Positions 10,531-17,867 of a DNA stretch of 64,000 bases are shown piece after piece (position 1 is the stretch's first letter; each line of letters opens with the position of its first letter). The DNA is taken from NCBI GenBank assembly GCA_037446555.1, contig JBBIIK010000019.1, forward strand, positions 1 to 64,000. Reading direction: 5' to 3'. Source of the stretch: JANWVO01 sp037446555 (GTDB lineage: Bacteria > Acidobacteriota > Terriglobia > Bryobacterales > Bryobacteraceae). A program made the translations under genes and the position numbers. Below the pieces are notes generated by a model. That model was given only the letters and a program-made list of their open reading frames with translations, did no database searches and had not been told where the DNA came from.

Positions 10531-11169
10531 ATGGCTGACCTTCAGAAACTCTACGACGCGGTGCTCAACGGCGATCAGAAAACGGCGGTGGCTGTCACAC
10601 AGGAAGCTTTGGCCGAAGGCTGCGACCCGATGGAGCTGATCACGAAGCACATGGTGCCCGCCATGGACGAGGTGGGCAGGCGCTTCGAATGTGAAGAGTA
10701 CTTCGTGCCGGAGCTGCTGCTTTCGGCGCGCGCCATGAAGGGCGCGCTGGAACTTTTGCGGCCGCTGCTTGCAGCCAGCGGCGCCGAACCTGTGGGCCGC
10801 GTCGTGATCGGAACCGTGAAGGGCGACCTCCACGACATCGGCAAGAACCTGGTCGCTTCCATGCTCGAGGGCGGCGGTTTCGAGGTGATCGATCTCGGCG
10901 CCGACGTGCCACCGGAAAAGTTCATTGACTCCGTGCGCGAAAAGAGCGCTCACATTGTCGCCCTTTCGGCGCTCCTCACTGTTACCATGCCTTCGATGCG
11001 TAAGACCATCGAGGCGCTCGAGCAGGCGGGCGTGCGCAGCAATGTGAAAGTGATGGTCGGCGGCGCGCCGGTGACGGCGCAGTTTGCCGCCGAGATCGGC
11101 GCCGACGGCTACGGGGAAAACGCCACCGCCGCCGTCGCTCTCGCCCGCAAATTCGCACAGGCAGGCTAG
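10531..11169 (+). CDS. Corrinoid (B12-binding) methyl-carrier protein
   Basis: This 212-residue protein is a classic methyltransferase corrinoid subunit of the MtaC/MtbC/MtmC and MetH-module type. A helical cap domain (residues 1-85) is followed by a Rossmann-like B12 domain. The signature DLHDIG (Asp99-x-His101-x-x-Gly104) supplies the lower-axial cobalt ligand, with later conserved SALLT and VGGAPVT segments. The ATG at 10531 follows AAGGAG; a longer in-frame extension upstream has no family similarity. It is the first of five tightly packed genes that together make a complete corrinoid methyl-transfer system, and it should carry the methyl group on Co(III). Confidence 0.95.
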   Translation: MADLQKLYDAVLNGDQKTAVAVTQEALAEGCDPMELITKHMVPAMDEVGRRFECEEYFVPELLLSARAMKGALELLRPLLAASGAEPVGRVVIGTVKGDLHDIGKNLVASMLEGGGFEVIDLGADVPPEKFIDSVREKSAHIVALSALLTVTMPSMRKTIEALEQAGVRSNVKVMVGGAPVTAQFAAEIGADGYGENATAAVALARKFAQAG

Positions 11170-11174
11170 CCCCA

Positions 11175-12047
11175 ATGTCCCGGCTCGAGGAGTGGATCGC
11201 CGGCGGCGTCGTCATCACCGACGGCGCATGGGGCACGAGGCTTCAGGAACTGGGCCTAGAGCCCGGCGCGCTGCCCGACGCGTGGAATCTCGAGCACCCG
11301 GAGCGCGTCGAGCAGGTGGCGCGGGAGTATGTGGAAGCGGACAGCGAGGTGATCCTGACCAACACCTTCCGCTCGAACCGCATCACGCTCGCCGGGGCGG
11401 GACTGGAAGGACGCGCCAGCGAGATCAACGCCGCGGGCGTGGCCATCAGCCGGCGCGCGGCGGCGGGGCGCGCCCGTGTCACCGCATCCATCGGACCATC
11501 GGGCAAGATGCTGATGACGGGAGAGGTCACCCCCGCCGAGCTTCACGCCGCGTTCCTCGAACAGGCCCGGGCGCTGGCCGAGGCCGGCGCGGACGCCCTG
11601 CTGATCGAGACGATGAGCGATCTGGAGGAGGCGCGCATCGCCCTGCGCGGCGCGCGCTCCACCGGCTTGCCCGTCATCGTTTCCTTTGCCTTCGACGCGG
11701 GCAGGAACCGCGACCGCACGATGATGGGCGTGACGCCGGGGCAGGCGGCCGCGGAGATGGCGGCCGAGGGCGCCGAGGCGGTGGGCGCCAACTGCGGCGC
11801 GGGCATTGACCGGTTGGTCTCGATCTGCGCCCGGATGCGGGCCGCTTGTTCTTTGCCGCTGTGGATCAAGGCCAATGCGGGGCTGCCCGAGTGGCGCGAC
11901 GGCCGCGCCGTTTATTCGACGGCGCCGAGGGACTTCGCCGCTTATCTGGCGCCGCTGAAGGAAGCCGGCGCCTCCTTTGTCGGCGGCTGCTGCGGAACGA
12001 CGCCCGAATTCATCCGCGCCCTCGCCGCCGCCCGGGAGTCCCTATGA
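11175..12047 (+). CDS. Homocysteine S-methyltransferase family protein (MetH HCY module as a free protein)
   Basis: This 290-residue protein matches the N-terminal homocysteine-binding barrel of methionine synthase: DGAWGTRLQELGLEPG near the start and zinc-binding cysteines at Cys207 (GANCGAG) and Cys272/Cys273 (GGCCGTTP). In MetH this domain binds zinc-homocysteine and takes the methyl group from the adjacent B12 domain. Here the B12 domain is a separate protein encoded 5 bases upstream. Methyl-cobalamin to homocysteine transfer, yielding methionine, is therefore the likely reaction. The family also uses other donors such as betaine or S-methylmethionine. Confidence 0.88.
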   Translation: MSRLEEWIAGGVVITDGAWGTRLQELGLEPGALPDAWNLEHPERVEQVAREYVEADSEVILTNTFRSNRITLAGAGLEGRASEINAAGVAISRRAAAGRARVTASIGPSGKMLMTGEVTPAELHAAFLEQARALAEAGADALLIETMSDLEEARIALRGARSTGLPVIVSFAFDAGRNRDRTMMGVTPGQAAAEMAAEGAEAVGANCGAGIDRLVSICARMRAACSLPLWIKANAGLPEWRDGRAVYSTAPRDFAAYLAPLKEAGASFVGGCCGTTPEFIRALAAARESL

Positions 12048-12796
12048 AGCTGCGCCTCATCAGTTGCGAGGTGCTCTACCGCGAGATGTGCGACGCGGTG
12101 GCGCGCTCGCCGCACCAGGTGGACACCGAGTTCCTGCCCAAGGGTTGGCACGATCTCGGCGGCAAGCGCATGGCGGCGCTGATCCAGGAGCGCGTCGACG
12201 CCGTGCCGGCAGGCGGCTATGACGCCATCCTGCTCGGCTACGGGCTGTGCGGCAACGGGCTGGACGGCATCGAGGCGCGGCACACCATGCTCGTGCTGCC
12301 CCGCTCCCACGACTGCATCGCCCTGCTGATGGGCGGGCGCGCGCGCTACCAGGAATTCTTTGAGGAATTCCCGGGAACTTTCTACCGTTCGACGGGGTGG
12401 CTGGAGCGGGGCAAAGGGCTGAAGCAACTGACCCATGGAACCACGGGCCTGGACGCTTCGCTTGAGCAATTTATCGAAAAATACGGCGAAGAAAACGGCC
12501 GCTATTTGTACGAGGAACTCACTCGGTACCGCTCCGCCTACCAGCGGCTGGTATACATCGAAACCGGGCTGGAGCCCGACGGGCGGTTCGAAGAAGAGGC
12601 GCGCTGGGAAGCCGCCGAACACGGTTGGGAGTTCCGCAAGATTCGCGGGAGCCTCGAGCTGTTCCGCCGGCTGGTGAACGGCGCCTGGAGCGGCGAAGAC
12701 TTCCTGCTGGTCCAGCCTGGCGAGCGGGTGCACGCCACCTACGATGACGCGGTGGTGCGGATCGAACCGGCGCAGGAGAAGGAGGCTCTCCGGTGA
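12044..12796 (+). CDS. DUF1638 domain protein
   Basis: This 250-residue cytoplasmic protein starts at an ATGA overlap with the homocysteine methyltransferase. It shows the DUF1638 pattern: MKLRLISCEVLYREM at the start, then LLGYGLCGNGLDGI and LPRSHDCIALLMGG, the last two rich in conserved Cys/His/Asp that could bind metal. The biochemical function of the family is unknown. It is known to occur beside corrinoid methyltransferases, and its fixed place between the homocysteine and UroD enzymes suggests a role in that pathway. The family call is good; the function is open. Confidence 0.78.
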   Translation: MKLRLISCEVLYREMCDAVARSPHQVDTEFLPKGWHDLGGKRMAALIQERVDAVPAGGYDAILLGYGLCGNGLDGIEARHTMLVLPRSHDCIALLMGGRARYQEFFEEFPGTFYRSTGWLERGKGLKQLTHGTTGLDASLEQFIEKYGEENGRYLYEELTRYRSAYQRLVYIETGLEPDGRFEEEARWEAAEHGWEFRKIRGSLELFRRLVNGAWSGEDFLLVQPGERVHATYDDAVVRIEPAQEKEALR

Positions 12797-13806
12797 CAGG
12801 CAAGGAACGCATCCTGGCGCGCATCCGGCACGAGCAGCCCGACTGCCTGCCGCTGATGCCCATCACGATGATGTTCGCCGCCGACGTGGCGGGAGTTCGC
12901 TATGGCGACTACGCCCGCGACCACCGCGTGCTGGCGCGGGCGCAGCTCGCCGTGGCGCGGCGGTTCGGCTTCGATTACGTCAGCGCCATTTCGGATCCGG
13001 CACGGGAGACGGCGGATCTGGGCGGCGCGATCGAGTGGTTCGAGGATCAGCCGCCGGCGGTGATCGAAAGCCGGGCCGTCCTGCACGAGAAGAGCGTGCT
13101 TGACCGTCTGCCTGTGCCTGATCCGCTCGCGCCCGGGAGCCGCATGAAGGACCGCGTCGACGGCGTGGCGCTGCTCAGGCAGGAGGCGGGAGACGAGCTG
13201 ATCGTCGAAGGGTGGGTGGAGGGTCCGTGCGCGCTCGGCGCGGACTTGCGCGGGCTGAACACCCTGATGCTCGACTTCATCGACGATCCGCCCTTTGTCG
13301 AGGCGCTGTTCGATTATTGCGTGCGGCTCGAGATTGAATTTGCGCGCGCGCAGGCGGGGGCGGGCGCCACGCTGATCGGCATCGGCGACGCGGCGGCGTC
13401 GCTGGTCGGCCCCCGGCTCTACGATCAATACGTGCTGCCCTTCGAAAAGAAATTGGTGGCGGAAATCCGGAATTTCGGCGTACCCGTGCGGCTGCATATT
13501 TGCGGAAATACGCGTAAAATTGCGAAGGGCATGGATGAAACGGGGGCCGATATCGTGGACCTGGACTTCCTGACGCCCATGGCCGAGGCCCGCGCGGCGA
13601 TGCCGGAGCCGCAGGTGCTGCTGGGCAATATCGACCCCGTAAGGGTGCTGCGCGACGGAACCCCGGAGCAGGTGGAGGCGGCGCTGGAGGAGTGCTGGCG
13701 CGCCGCAGGTCCGTCCTACATCGCCGGTCCTGGGTGCGAGACGCCGCGCGGCACGCCGGCGGAGAACATGGAAGCGATGGCGCGCTTTGCGCGCAGCCGG
13801 CAGTGA
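12793..13806 (+). CDS. UroD-family corrinoid methyltransferase (MtaA/MtbA-like)
   Basis: This 337-residue protein belongs to the uroporphyrinogen decarboxylase superfamily. It has the zinc motif of methylcobamide methyltransferases rather than of true HemE: His235-x-Cys237 in LHICGNT and Cys315 in GPGCETP, the H-x-C-x(n)-C pattern of MtaA/MtbA. It should move a methyl group between a substrate and the corrinoid protein. Because homocysteine already has its own methyltransferase here, this enzyme is more likely the donor side, such as an O-, S- or N-demethylase. Its start overlaps DUF1638 by 4 bases and its stop overlaps the reactivator gene. Confidence 0.88.
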   Translation: MTGKERILARIRHEQPDCLPLMPITMMFAADVAGVRYGDYARDHRVLARAQLAVARRFGFDYVSAISDPARETADLGGAIEWFEDQPPAVIESRAVLHEKSVLDRLPVPDPLAPGSRMKDRVDGVALLRQEAGDELIVEGWVEGPCALGADLRGLNTLMLDFIDDPPFVEALFDYCVRLEIEFARAQAGAGATLIGIGDAAASLVGPRLYDQYVLPFEKKLVAEIRNFGVPVRLHICGNTRKIAKGMDETGADIVDLDFLTPMAEARAAMPEPQVLLGNIDPVRVLRDGTPEQVEAALEECWRAAGPSYIAGPGCETPRGTPAENMEAMARFARSRQ

Positions 13807-15233
13807 AGCTCACCATCCGTCCGGCGCCGGGCAAGCGCCTGTCTGACCAGCTCCAGCAGGCGGGAGTCGAGTTTCCGTGCGGGGGCGAAGGGATCTGTGG
13901 CGGCTGCCGCGTGCGCCTTCTGGAGGGCGAGATCCCCGTTACTGCCGCCATGCGCGAACAGCTCAGCGAGGGAGAGCTGCGCGAGGGCTGGCGGCTGGCG
14001 TGCTGTGCGCTCGCTTCCGCGCCTGTCACTGTGGAGGTGGAGCAGTGGTCGGCGCGGGTACTTTCCGACGAGGAAGAGGTCCCCGTGGAGCCGCGCGGCG
14101 GGTGGGGCGCGGCGGTGGACCTCGGCACGACGACGATCGCCGCGCAGCTCGTGAATCTCGAAACGGGCGAGGTGGAAGCGCTGGAGACGGCGCTGAACGG
14201 GCAGGCGCGCTTTGGCGCCGACGTGATGAGCCGGATCCAGCACGAGCTGCGGCAGCCGGGCGAACTGGGGCGCGTGATCCGCTCGCAGCTTGGCGCGATG
14301 CTCGGCAGGCTGGCGGGCGGGCGACCGCTGACGGAGGTCCTGGTGGCGGGCAACACGGCGATGCACCATCTGTTCAGCGGACTCGACGTCGCGCCACTGG
14401 CATCAGCCCCGTTCCTCTCTCCGGCGACGGGCGCGCAGAGCTGGAAAGCTGCGGAGGTTGCGTGGGGCGCCGATACGGTGTTCCTGCCGTGCCTGGGAGG
14501 ATTTGTGGGCAGCGACCTGCTGGCCGGGCTGGCGGCGGCACGGCTCGACAAAAAACGGAATTGCCACGTTTTGTTTGATATCGGGACCAACGGCGAGATC
14601 GTGGCGGCGTCGCGCGCCCTCATCCGCTGCGCTTCCACGGCAGCGGGGCCGGCCTTCGAGGGAGGGCGCATCCGCTGCGGGATGCGCGCCTGCGAAGGGG
14701 CGATCGACTCGGTGCGGATCGAGGACCGGCGGCTGGTGCCGCACGCGATCGGCGGCGGCGCGCCGCGCGGTATCTGCGGCAGCGGGCTGGTGGACGCGGT
14801 GGCGAAGGCGCTGGATCTCGGGCTGGTGCAACGCAACGGCAGGCTGGCGCATGGCGAAATCGCGCTGGCGGAGGGAGTCGTGATCACGCAATCCGACGTG
14901 CGGCAACTGCAACTGGCCAAGGGCGCGATGGCGGCAGGGCTGAAGCTGATGGCGCGGGATGCGCGGCAGCTGTTTCTCGCCGGGGCGTTCGGCAACTATC
15001 TGCACGCAGGCAGCGCGCGGCGCATCGGGCTGCTTCCGGAGGACGCCGAGGTGACGCCGGTGGGCAACGCAAGCCTGCGGGGCACGCGCGTGCTGCTGTT
15101 GTCGCCCTCCACGAGGGACGAGCAGGTGGCACGGATTCTGGTGGCGGCGGAGCACGTCGAGCTCGCCGGGATAGCCGGTTTCGAGGAGGTGTTCGCCGAA
15201 AGCATGGCGCTCGAGCCATACCAGCTGCGGTGA
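13803..15233 (+). CDS. Corrinoid-protein reductive activator, RACo-like (2Fe-2S plus ASKHA ATPase)
   Basis: I start this 476-residue protein at the GTG in a GTGA overlap, which places a complete ferredoxin-type domain at the N-terminus: Cys26-x5-Cys32-x2-Cys35 and Cys67. The rest is the RACo/DUF4445 ASKHA fold, with phosphate motifs VDLGTTTIAAQL, VAGNTAMHHLF, LFDIGTNGEI and FLAGAFGNYL. Enzymes of this type use ATP and a low-potential electron to return inactive Co(II) corrinoid to Co(I). Its presence shows that the upstream B12 protein is handled as a methanogen/acetogen-type corrinoid protein, not by a MetH reactivation domain. Its stop codon lies inside a Crp-type palindrome. Confidence 0.93.
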   Translation: MKLTIRPAPGKRLSDQLQQAGVEFPCGGEGICGGCRVRLLEGEIPVTAAMREQLSEGELREGWRLACCALASAPVTVEVEQWSARVLSDEEEVPVEPRGGWGAAVDLGTTTIAAQLVNLETGEVEALETALNGQARFGADVMSRIQHELRQPGELGRVIRSQLGAMLGRLAGGRPLTEVLVAGNTAMHHLFSGLDVAPLASAPFLSPATGAQSWKAAEVAWGADTVFLPCLGGFVGSDLLAGLAAARLDKKRNCHVLFDIGTNGEIVAASRALIRCASTAAGPAFEGGRIRCGMRACEGAIDSVRIEDRRLVPHAIGGGAPRGICGSGLVDAVAKALDLGLVQRNGRLAHGEIALAEGVVITQSDVRQLQLAKGAMAAGLKLMARDARQLFLAGAFGNYLHAGSARRIGLLPEDAEVTPVGNASLRGTRVLLLSPSTRDEQVARILVAAEHVELAGIAGFEEVFAESMALEPYQLR

Positions 15234-15243
15234 CTGCGGTCAC
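15230..15243. promoter_or_regulatory. Crp-type operator upstream of the hemerythrin gene
   Basis: GTGACTGCGGTCAC is a perfect inverted repeat with a four-base centre. It contains GTGA-N6-TCAC, the core of the E. coli CRP consensus. An equivalent site (GTGACCGGGGTCAC) stands before the divergently placed radical SAM gene. The Crp/Fnr regulator encoded at 16957-17631 carries the matching R-E-x-x-x-R recognition helix. The site overlaps the stop of the activator gene and its centre is about 42 bases before the hemerythrin ATG. Confidence 0.7.
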
Positions 15244-15244
15244 A

Positions 15245-15263
15245 GCGCGCTGCGGCAGCGCGC
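15245..15263. repeat. GC-rich hairpin between operator and hemerythrin start
   Basis: GCGCGCTG and CAGCGCGC form an 8-bp stem with a CGG loop, directly after the Crp-type palindrome and 15 bases before the hemerythrin start codon. There is no T tract, so it is not a standard intrinsic terminator. It could stabilise the 3' end of the corrinoid operon mRNA or affect translation of the hemerythrin gene. Confidence 0.45.
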
Positions 15264-15278
15264 CGCCACCATAAGGAC

Positions 15279-15851
15279 ATGATCCCCGCAGAACAACTGT
15301 TCGGCGCGGTTGCCGCGCCTTCTCCCGAGAATGTGGAGGAGTTCCTGATGGCGTGCCACCGGCGGATCGAGCAACGGCTCGCCGCAATGGAGCGCGCCGC
15401 AGCGGCGCTGGATTCGAGTCGCGCAGAGGCCCTGGCGGCGCTGGAGGCGGCGCTCGCGTTTCTGGACACGAGCGGCGCCCTGCATACGGAAGACGAAGAA
15501 GAGAGCGTGTTCCCGCGCCTGCGGGCGCGGATGGAAGCCGGAGAGCGAACGTTTCTCGCCGGGCTGGAGCACGACCATGCCGAGGCGGGCATGATCCACC
15601 GCCGCCTGCGGGACCTTGTTTCGAAAGCGAAAGACGGGCCAGAGAACGACAGCGCGCTGCGCGGGGCAGTCGAAGAGATTGCGGCTCTCTACCGGCGTCA
15701 CATCGAAAGTGAAGACGCCACCTTGACGGCCTACTCGCGCGCTCTGTTTACGCCGCAGGAGCGCTCCGCGATTGCCGAGGAGATGCGGGCGCGGAGAAGC
15801 CTTGCGGGACATACGCACAGCGCGGATCGGCCGCCAGAAAGTCGCCCGTGA
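15279..15851 (+). CDS. Hemerythrin/HHE-domain protein
   Basis: This 190-residue helical protein carries the spaced His/Glu residues of HHE (hemerythrin-like) domains: MACHRRIEQ, ALHTEDEEESVFP, LEHDHAEAGMIHRRL and YRRHIESEDATL. They should build a non-haem di-iron site for O2 or NO sensing, storage or iron-sulfur repair. The ATG at 15279 follows AAGG. A Crp-type operator lies about 42 bases upstream, shared in sequence with the radical SAM gene. Its last 104 bases overlap the 3' end of that convergent gene. Confidence 0.88.
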   Translation: MIPAEQLFGAVAAPSPENVEEFLMACHRRIEQRLAAMERAAAALDSSRAEALAALEAALAFLDTSGALHTEDEEESVFPRLRARMEAGERTFLAGLEHDHAEAGMIHRRLRDLVSKAKDGPENDSALRGAVEEIAALYRRHIESEDATLTAYSRALFTPQERSAIAEEMRARRSLAGHTHSADRPPESRP

Positions 15852-16845
15852 TCGCCCACGCACGGGAGCGGGAGCCGCCGCAAAGATTGCGGTACTCGCA
15901 GGCGCCGCATTTGCCGCCGAGCGCGTCGCCGTTGCGGAGCACGCGGAACAGGCGCGAGTTCCGGTAGGCGTCCGCCAGCCGGACATTTCTCACATTGCCG
16001 GCGGAGATTTCCAGAAAACCGGAGGGGTAAATCTCCCCGGTGTGAGAGATAAAGAGCAGCCCTTTTCCGTCGTTGATGCCCGCCTTGCGGGCGATGGTGC
16101 CAGCGGAGGCGAGGGCGGGAGCAGCGCCGGAGGCCTTGCGCCGCTGCGCGGCGAAGCGGCGGTAGTGCTGCGCCTCGGTGGTCTTGATGTCGAAGGGCGC
16201 AGTCAGGGAAGTCCGGTAGAGGAACTCGAAAACCAGCTCGTATTCTTCGGCGGTGAGATCGTCTTCGAGCTGGGCGCGTCCGGTGAGGACCAGGAAGAAG
16301 ACGCTCCACAGCCAGGCGCCGCTTTCGCCGACGAGCGCGGCGATGCGCTCCAGCGAACGGAAATTGCGGCGTGTCACCGTGGTGTTGATCTGCGTTTCGA
16401 GCCCAGCTTCGCGGGCCGCGCGCAGGGCTTCGAGCGTGATGCGGAAGCTGCCTTCGACGCCGCGGAAGCCGTCGTGCTGCGCGGCATCGGCGCCGTCAAG
16501 GCTCACCGCGATGCGGGCGACGCCGGCGTCGCGGAAGCGCCGCACGGCATCCGGCGTGAGCAGCGGAGTGGCGCTGGGCGTGATGGTGGTGCGCAGGCCC
16601 GCGGCGACACTCATGCGGAGCAGATCGAAGAGATCCTCGCGTTTCAAGGGATCGCCGCCGGTGAAAACGAGGAGCGGATCGCCGAACTCGCGAATCTGGC
16701 GGATGAGTTCTTTCGCGCCGGCGCCGTCGAGCTCCGCCGGGTGGCGCTGCGGTTGCGCCGAGGCGCGGCAGTGGCGGCAGGCGAGATCGCACGCCTGTGT
16801 GACCTCCCAAATGACGAGGAACGGGGACTCGGAGAAGTCTCGCAT
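15748..16845 (-). CDS. Radical SAM/SPASM protein, haem-d1 / TIGR04053-like
   Basis: This 365-residue protein has the radical SAM cluster motif Cys19-x3-Cys23-x2-Cys26 (ACDLACRHC), the GGDPL glycine motif and a C-terminal SPASM region with several cysteines (KCGACEYRNLCGG and a late ADPRC) for extra Fe-S clusters. It resembles the NirJ/AhbD/PqqE group and best fits the TIGR04053-type subgroup often found near haem and anaerobic genes; the exact substrate is unknown. A perfect Crp-type palindrome lies about 49 bases upstream of the ATG. The 3' end overlaps the hemerythrin gene by 104 bases in convergent orientation. Confidence 0.87.
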   Translation of the reverse strand: MRDFSESPFLVIWEVTQACDLACRHCRASAQPQRHPAELDGAGAKELIRQIREFGDPLLVFTGGDPLKREDLFDLLRMSVAAGLRTTITPSATPLLTPDAVRRFRDAGVARIAVSLDGADAAQHDGFRGVEGSFRITLEALRAAREAGLETQINTTVTRRNFRSLERIAALVGESGAWLWSVFFLVLTGRAQLEDDLTAEEYELVFEFLYRTSLTAPFDIKTTEAQHYRRFAAQRRKASGAAPALASAGTIARKAGINDGKGLLFISHTGEIYPSGFLEISAGNVRNVRLADAYRNSRLFRVLRNGDALGGKCGACEYRNLCGGSRSRAWAITGDFLAADPRCAYVPQGFSAPASPRQSRSAPAA

Positions 16846-16893
16846 GGGCTGCTCTCTACTTCTCCAGAATCAGGCCGCCGCGGCGGGGAAACA

Positions 16894-16907
16894 GTGACCG
16901 GGGTCAC
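16894..16907. promoter_or_regulatory. Crp-type operator upstream of the radical SAM gene
   Basis: GTGACCGGGGTCAC is a perfect inverted repeat of the same form (GTGAC-N4-GTCAC) as the one before the hemerythrin gene. It lies in the 111-base gap between the radical SAM start (16845) and the end of the Crp-type regulator gene (16957). Its centre is about 56 bases from the start codon. A GATTCT hexamer on the minus strand, about 30 bases downstream of the site, could be the -10 box of a promoter activated at this site. Confidence 0.72.
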
Positions 16908-16956
16908 GGACTTTCGCGGGCGGGAGGCGCAGATTGTAGATGCGATGGCGGCCGCG

Positions 16957-17631
16957 TCAGAATTCGGTTTCGGCTTCGGCGCGGAGAGCGTCGGGATCGG
17001 CGATCACAATCTGGCGACGTTCGATGCGGATCATGCCCTCGGCCTGGAAGCGCGACAGGTTGCGGCTGACCACTTCGCGCACGGTGCCGAGACGCATGGC
17101 GAGTTCCTCATGCGTGAGCGGCGCGGTTTCCATTTCGCCGCGCTCCCAGGAGTCGAGCAGGAGGCGCGCGAGGCGCTGGCGCACGCTGCCGAAGGTGATC
17201 GCCTCGATCAAGCCGACCAACTGGCGCAGGCGGCGCCCGAGGATGGCGAAGACGCGCAGCGGCACTTCGGGGTGCTGAAGGCAGAAGCGGCGGAAGTCCT
17301 CTTTGCGGATCAGGTAGGCAGTGAGGGGCGTGAGCGCGCGCACGGTAGCGGGGTAGTCGCCCTCCTCGAACAGAGGGACCTCGGCGACGGAAGAGGGCGC
17401 GGAATCCATGGCCAGCATGATTTCACGCCCGGTCTGGCTGGTCTTGCAGATCTTGACCGCCCCCTCGCCGAGGACGTAGATTCCCTCGCAGGGATCGCCT
17501 TCGTAGAAGAGCGTTTCGCCGGCTTGGAACCGCTTTTCGACGGCGAGCGCGGCGAGCTGGAGACAGACGTCCTTCGGGAGGGTGCGGAACAGGGGCGTGG
17601 TGCGGAAGGTTTCCTGCTTGCGCGCATCCAT
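16957..17631 (-). CDS. Crp/Fnr-family transcriptional regulator
   Basis: The 224-residue protein has an N-terminal cyclic-nucleotide-binding-type beta roll (about 15-125), a dimerisation helix (about 125-150) and a winged helix. The recognition helix reads TVREVVSR, with Arg185, Glu186 and Arg190 in the same R-E-x-x-x-R register as Arg180/Glu181/Arg185 of E. coli CRP, which read GTGA half-sites. FNR has V-E-x-x-S-R instead. The FNR cysteine cluster is absent (Cys at 23, 48, 62, 117 do not match its spacing). Two GTGA-N6-TCAC palindromes flank this locus. The effector is unknown; oxygen, NO or haem status would suit the targets. Confidence 0.92.
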   Translation of the reverse strand: MDARKQETFRTTPLFRTLPKDVCLQLAALAVEKRFQAGETLFYEGDPCEGIYVLGEGAVKICKTSQTGREIMLAMDSAPSSVAEVPLFEEGDYPATVRALTPLTAYLIRKEDFRRFCLQHPEVPLRVFAILGRRLRQLVGLIEAITFGSVRQRLARLLLDSWERGEMETAPLTHEELAMRLGTVREVVSRNLSRFQAEGMIRIERRQIVIADPDALRAEAETEF

Positions 17632-17642
17632 GCGGAGGAACC

Positions 17643-17867
17643 GTGAACCTGCGGATCAGCCTTCAATGTACCGTTTGCGGGGCTTGCGCGGCAATTTGCC
17701 CGGACGGCGCGATGCTTCGGGTGAGAAAGCGGATCCAGAATGACCCCGCGCGATGCCACGCCTGTGACGGACTGGAAAAGCCTGTCTGCGAAGCGCACTG
17801 CCCGGCAGGGGCGATCCGTGACGTGGAAGTGGGAAAGAGCGGGAAGGAAGAGAGGACGAAAAGATGA
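17643..17867 (+). CDS. Small 2x[4Fe-4S] ferredoxin-type protein
   Basis: This 74-residue protein starts at GTG 17643, just after GGAGGAA, and diverges from the regulator gene by only 11 bases. The first cluster motif is CTVCGACAAICP (C-x2-C-x2-C-x3-C-P). The second is longer, with the pattern C-x2-C-x7-C-x3-C-P ending in EAHCPAG. This matches HycB/DMSO-reductase-subunit-type electron-transfer modules. It could supply electrons to the radical SAM protein or to the corrinoid activator upstream. Its stop overlaps the cupin start by 4 bases. Confidence 0.88.
   Translation: MNLRISLQCTVCGACAAICPDGAMLRVRKRIQNDPARCHACDGLEKPVCEAHCPAGAIRDVEVGKSGKEERTKR

Noticed and set aside
8846..13000. Replication origin with DnaA boxes at the skew switch
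   Set aside because: I saw no cluster of TTATNCACA-type boxes and no dnaA/dnaN/gyrB genes, so only the skew itself is reported.
12793..13806. Calling the UroD-family protein HemE
   Set aside because: It has the zinc-binding H-x-C-x(n)-C residues of methyltransferases and lies among corrinoid genes.
13277..14995. Long minus-strand frame across the UroD and RACo genes
   Set aside because: Composition is Ser/Arg/Ala/Pro-rich without motifs, while the plus strand encodes two clear families.
16957..17631. Calling the regulator a true FNR oxygen sensor
   Set aside because: Its cysteines (23, 48, 62, 117) do not have the FNR spacing, and the recognition helix is CRP-like.
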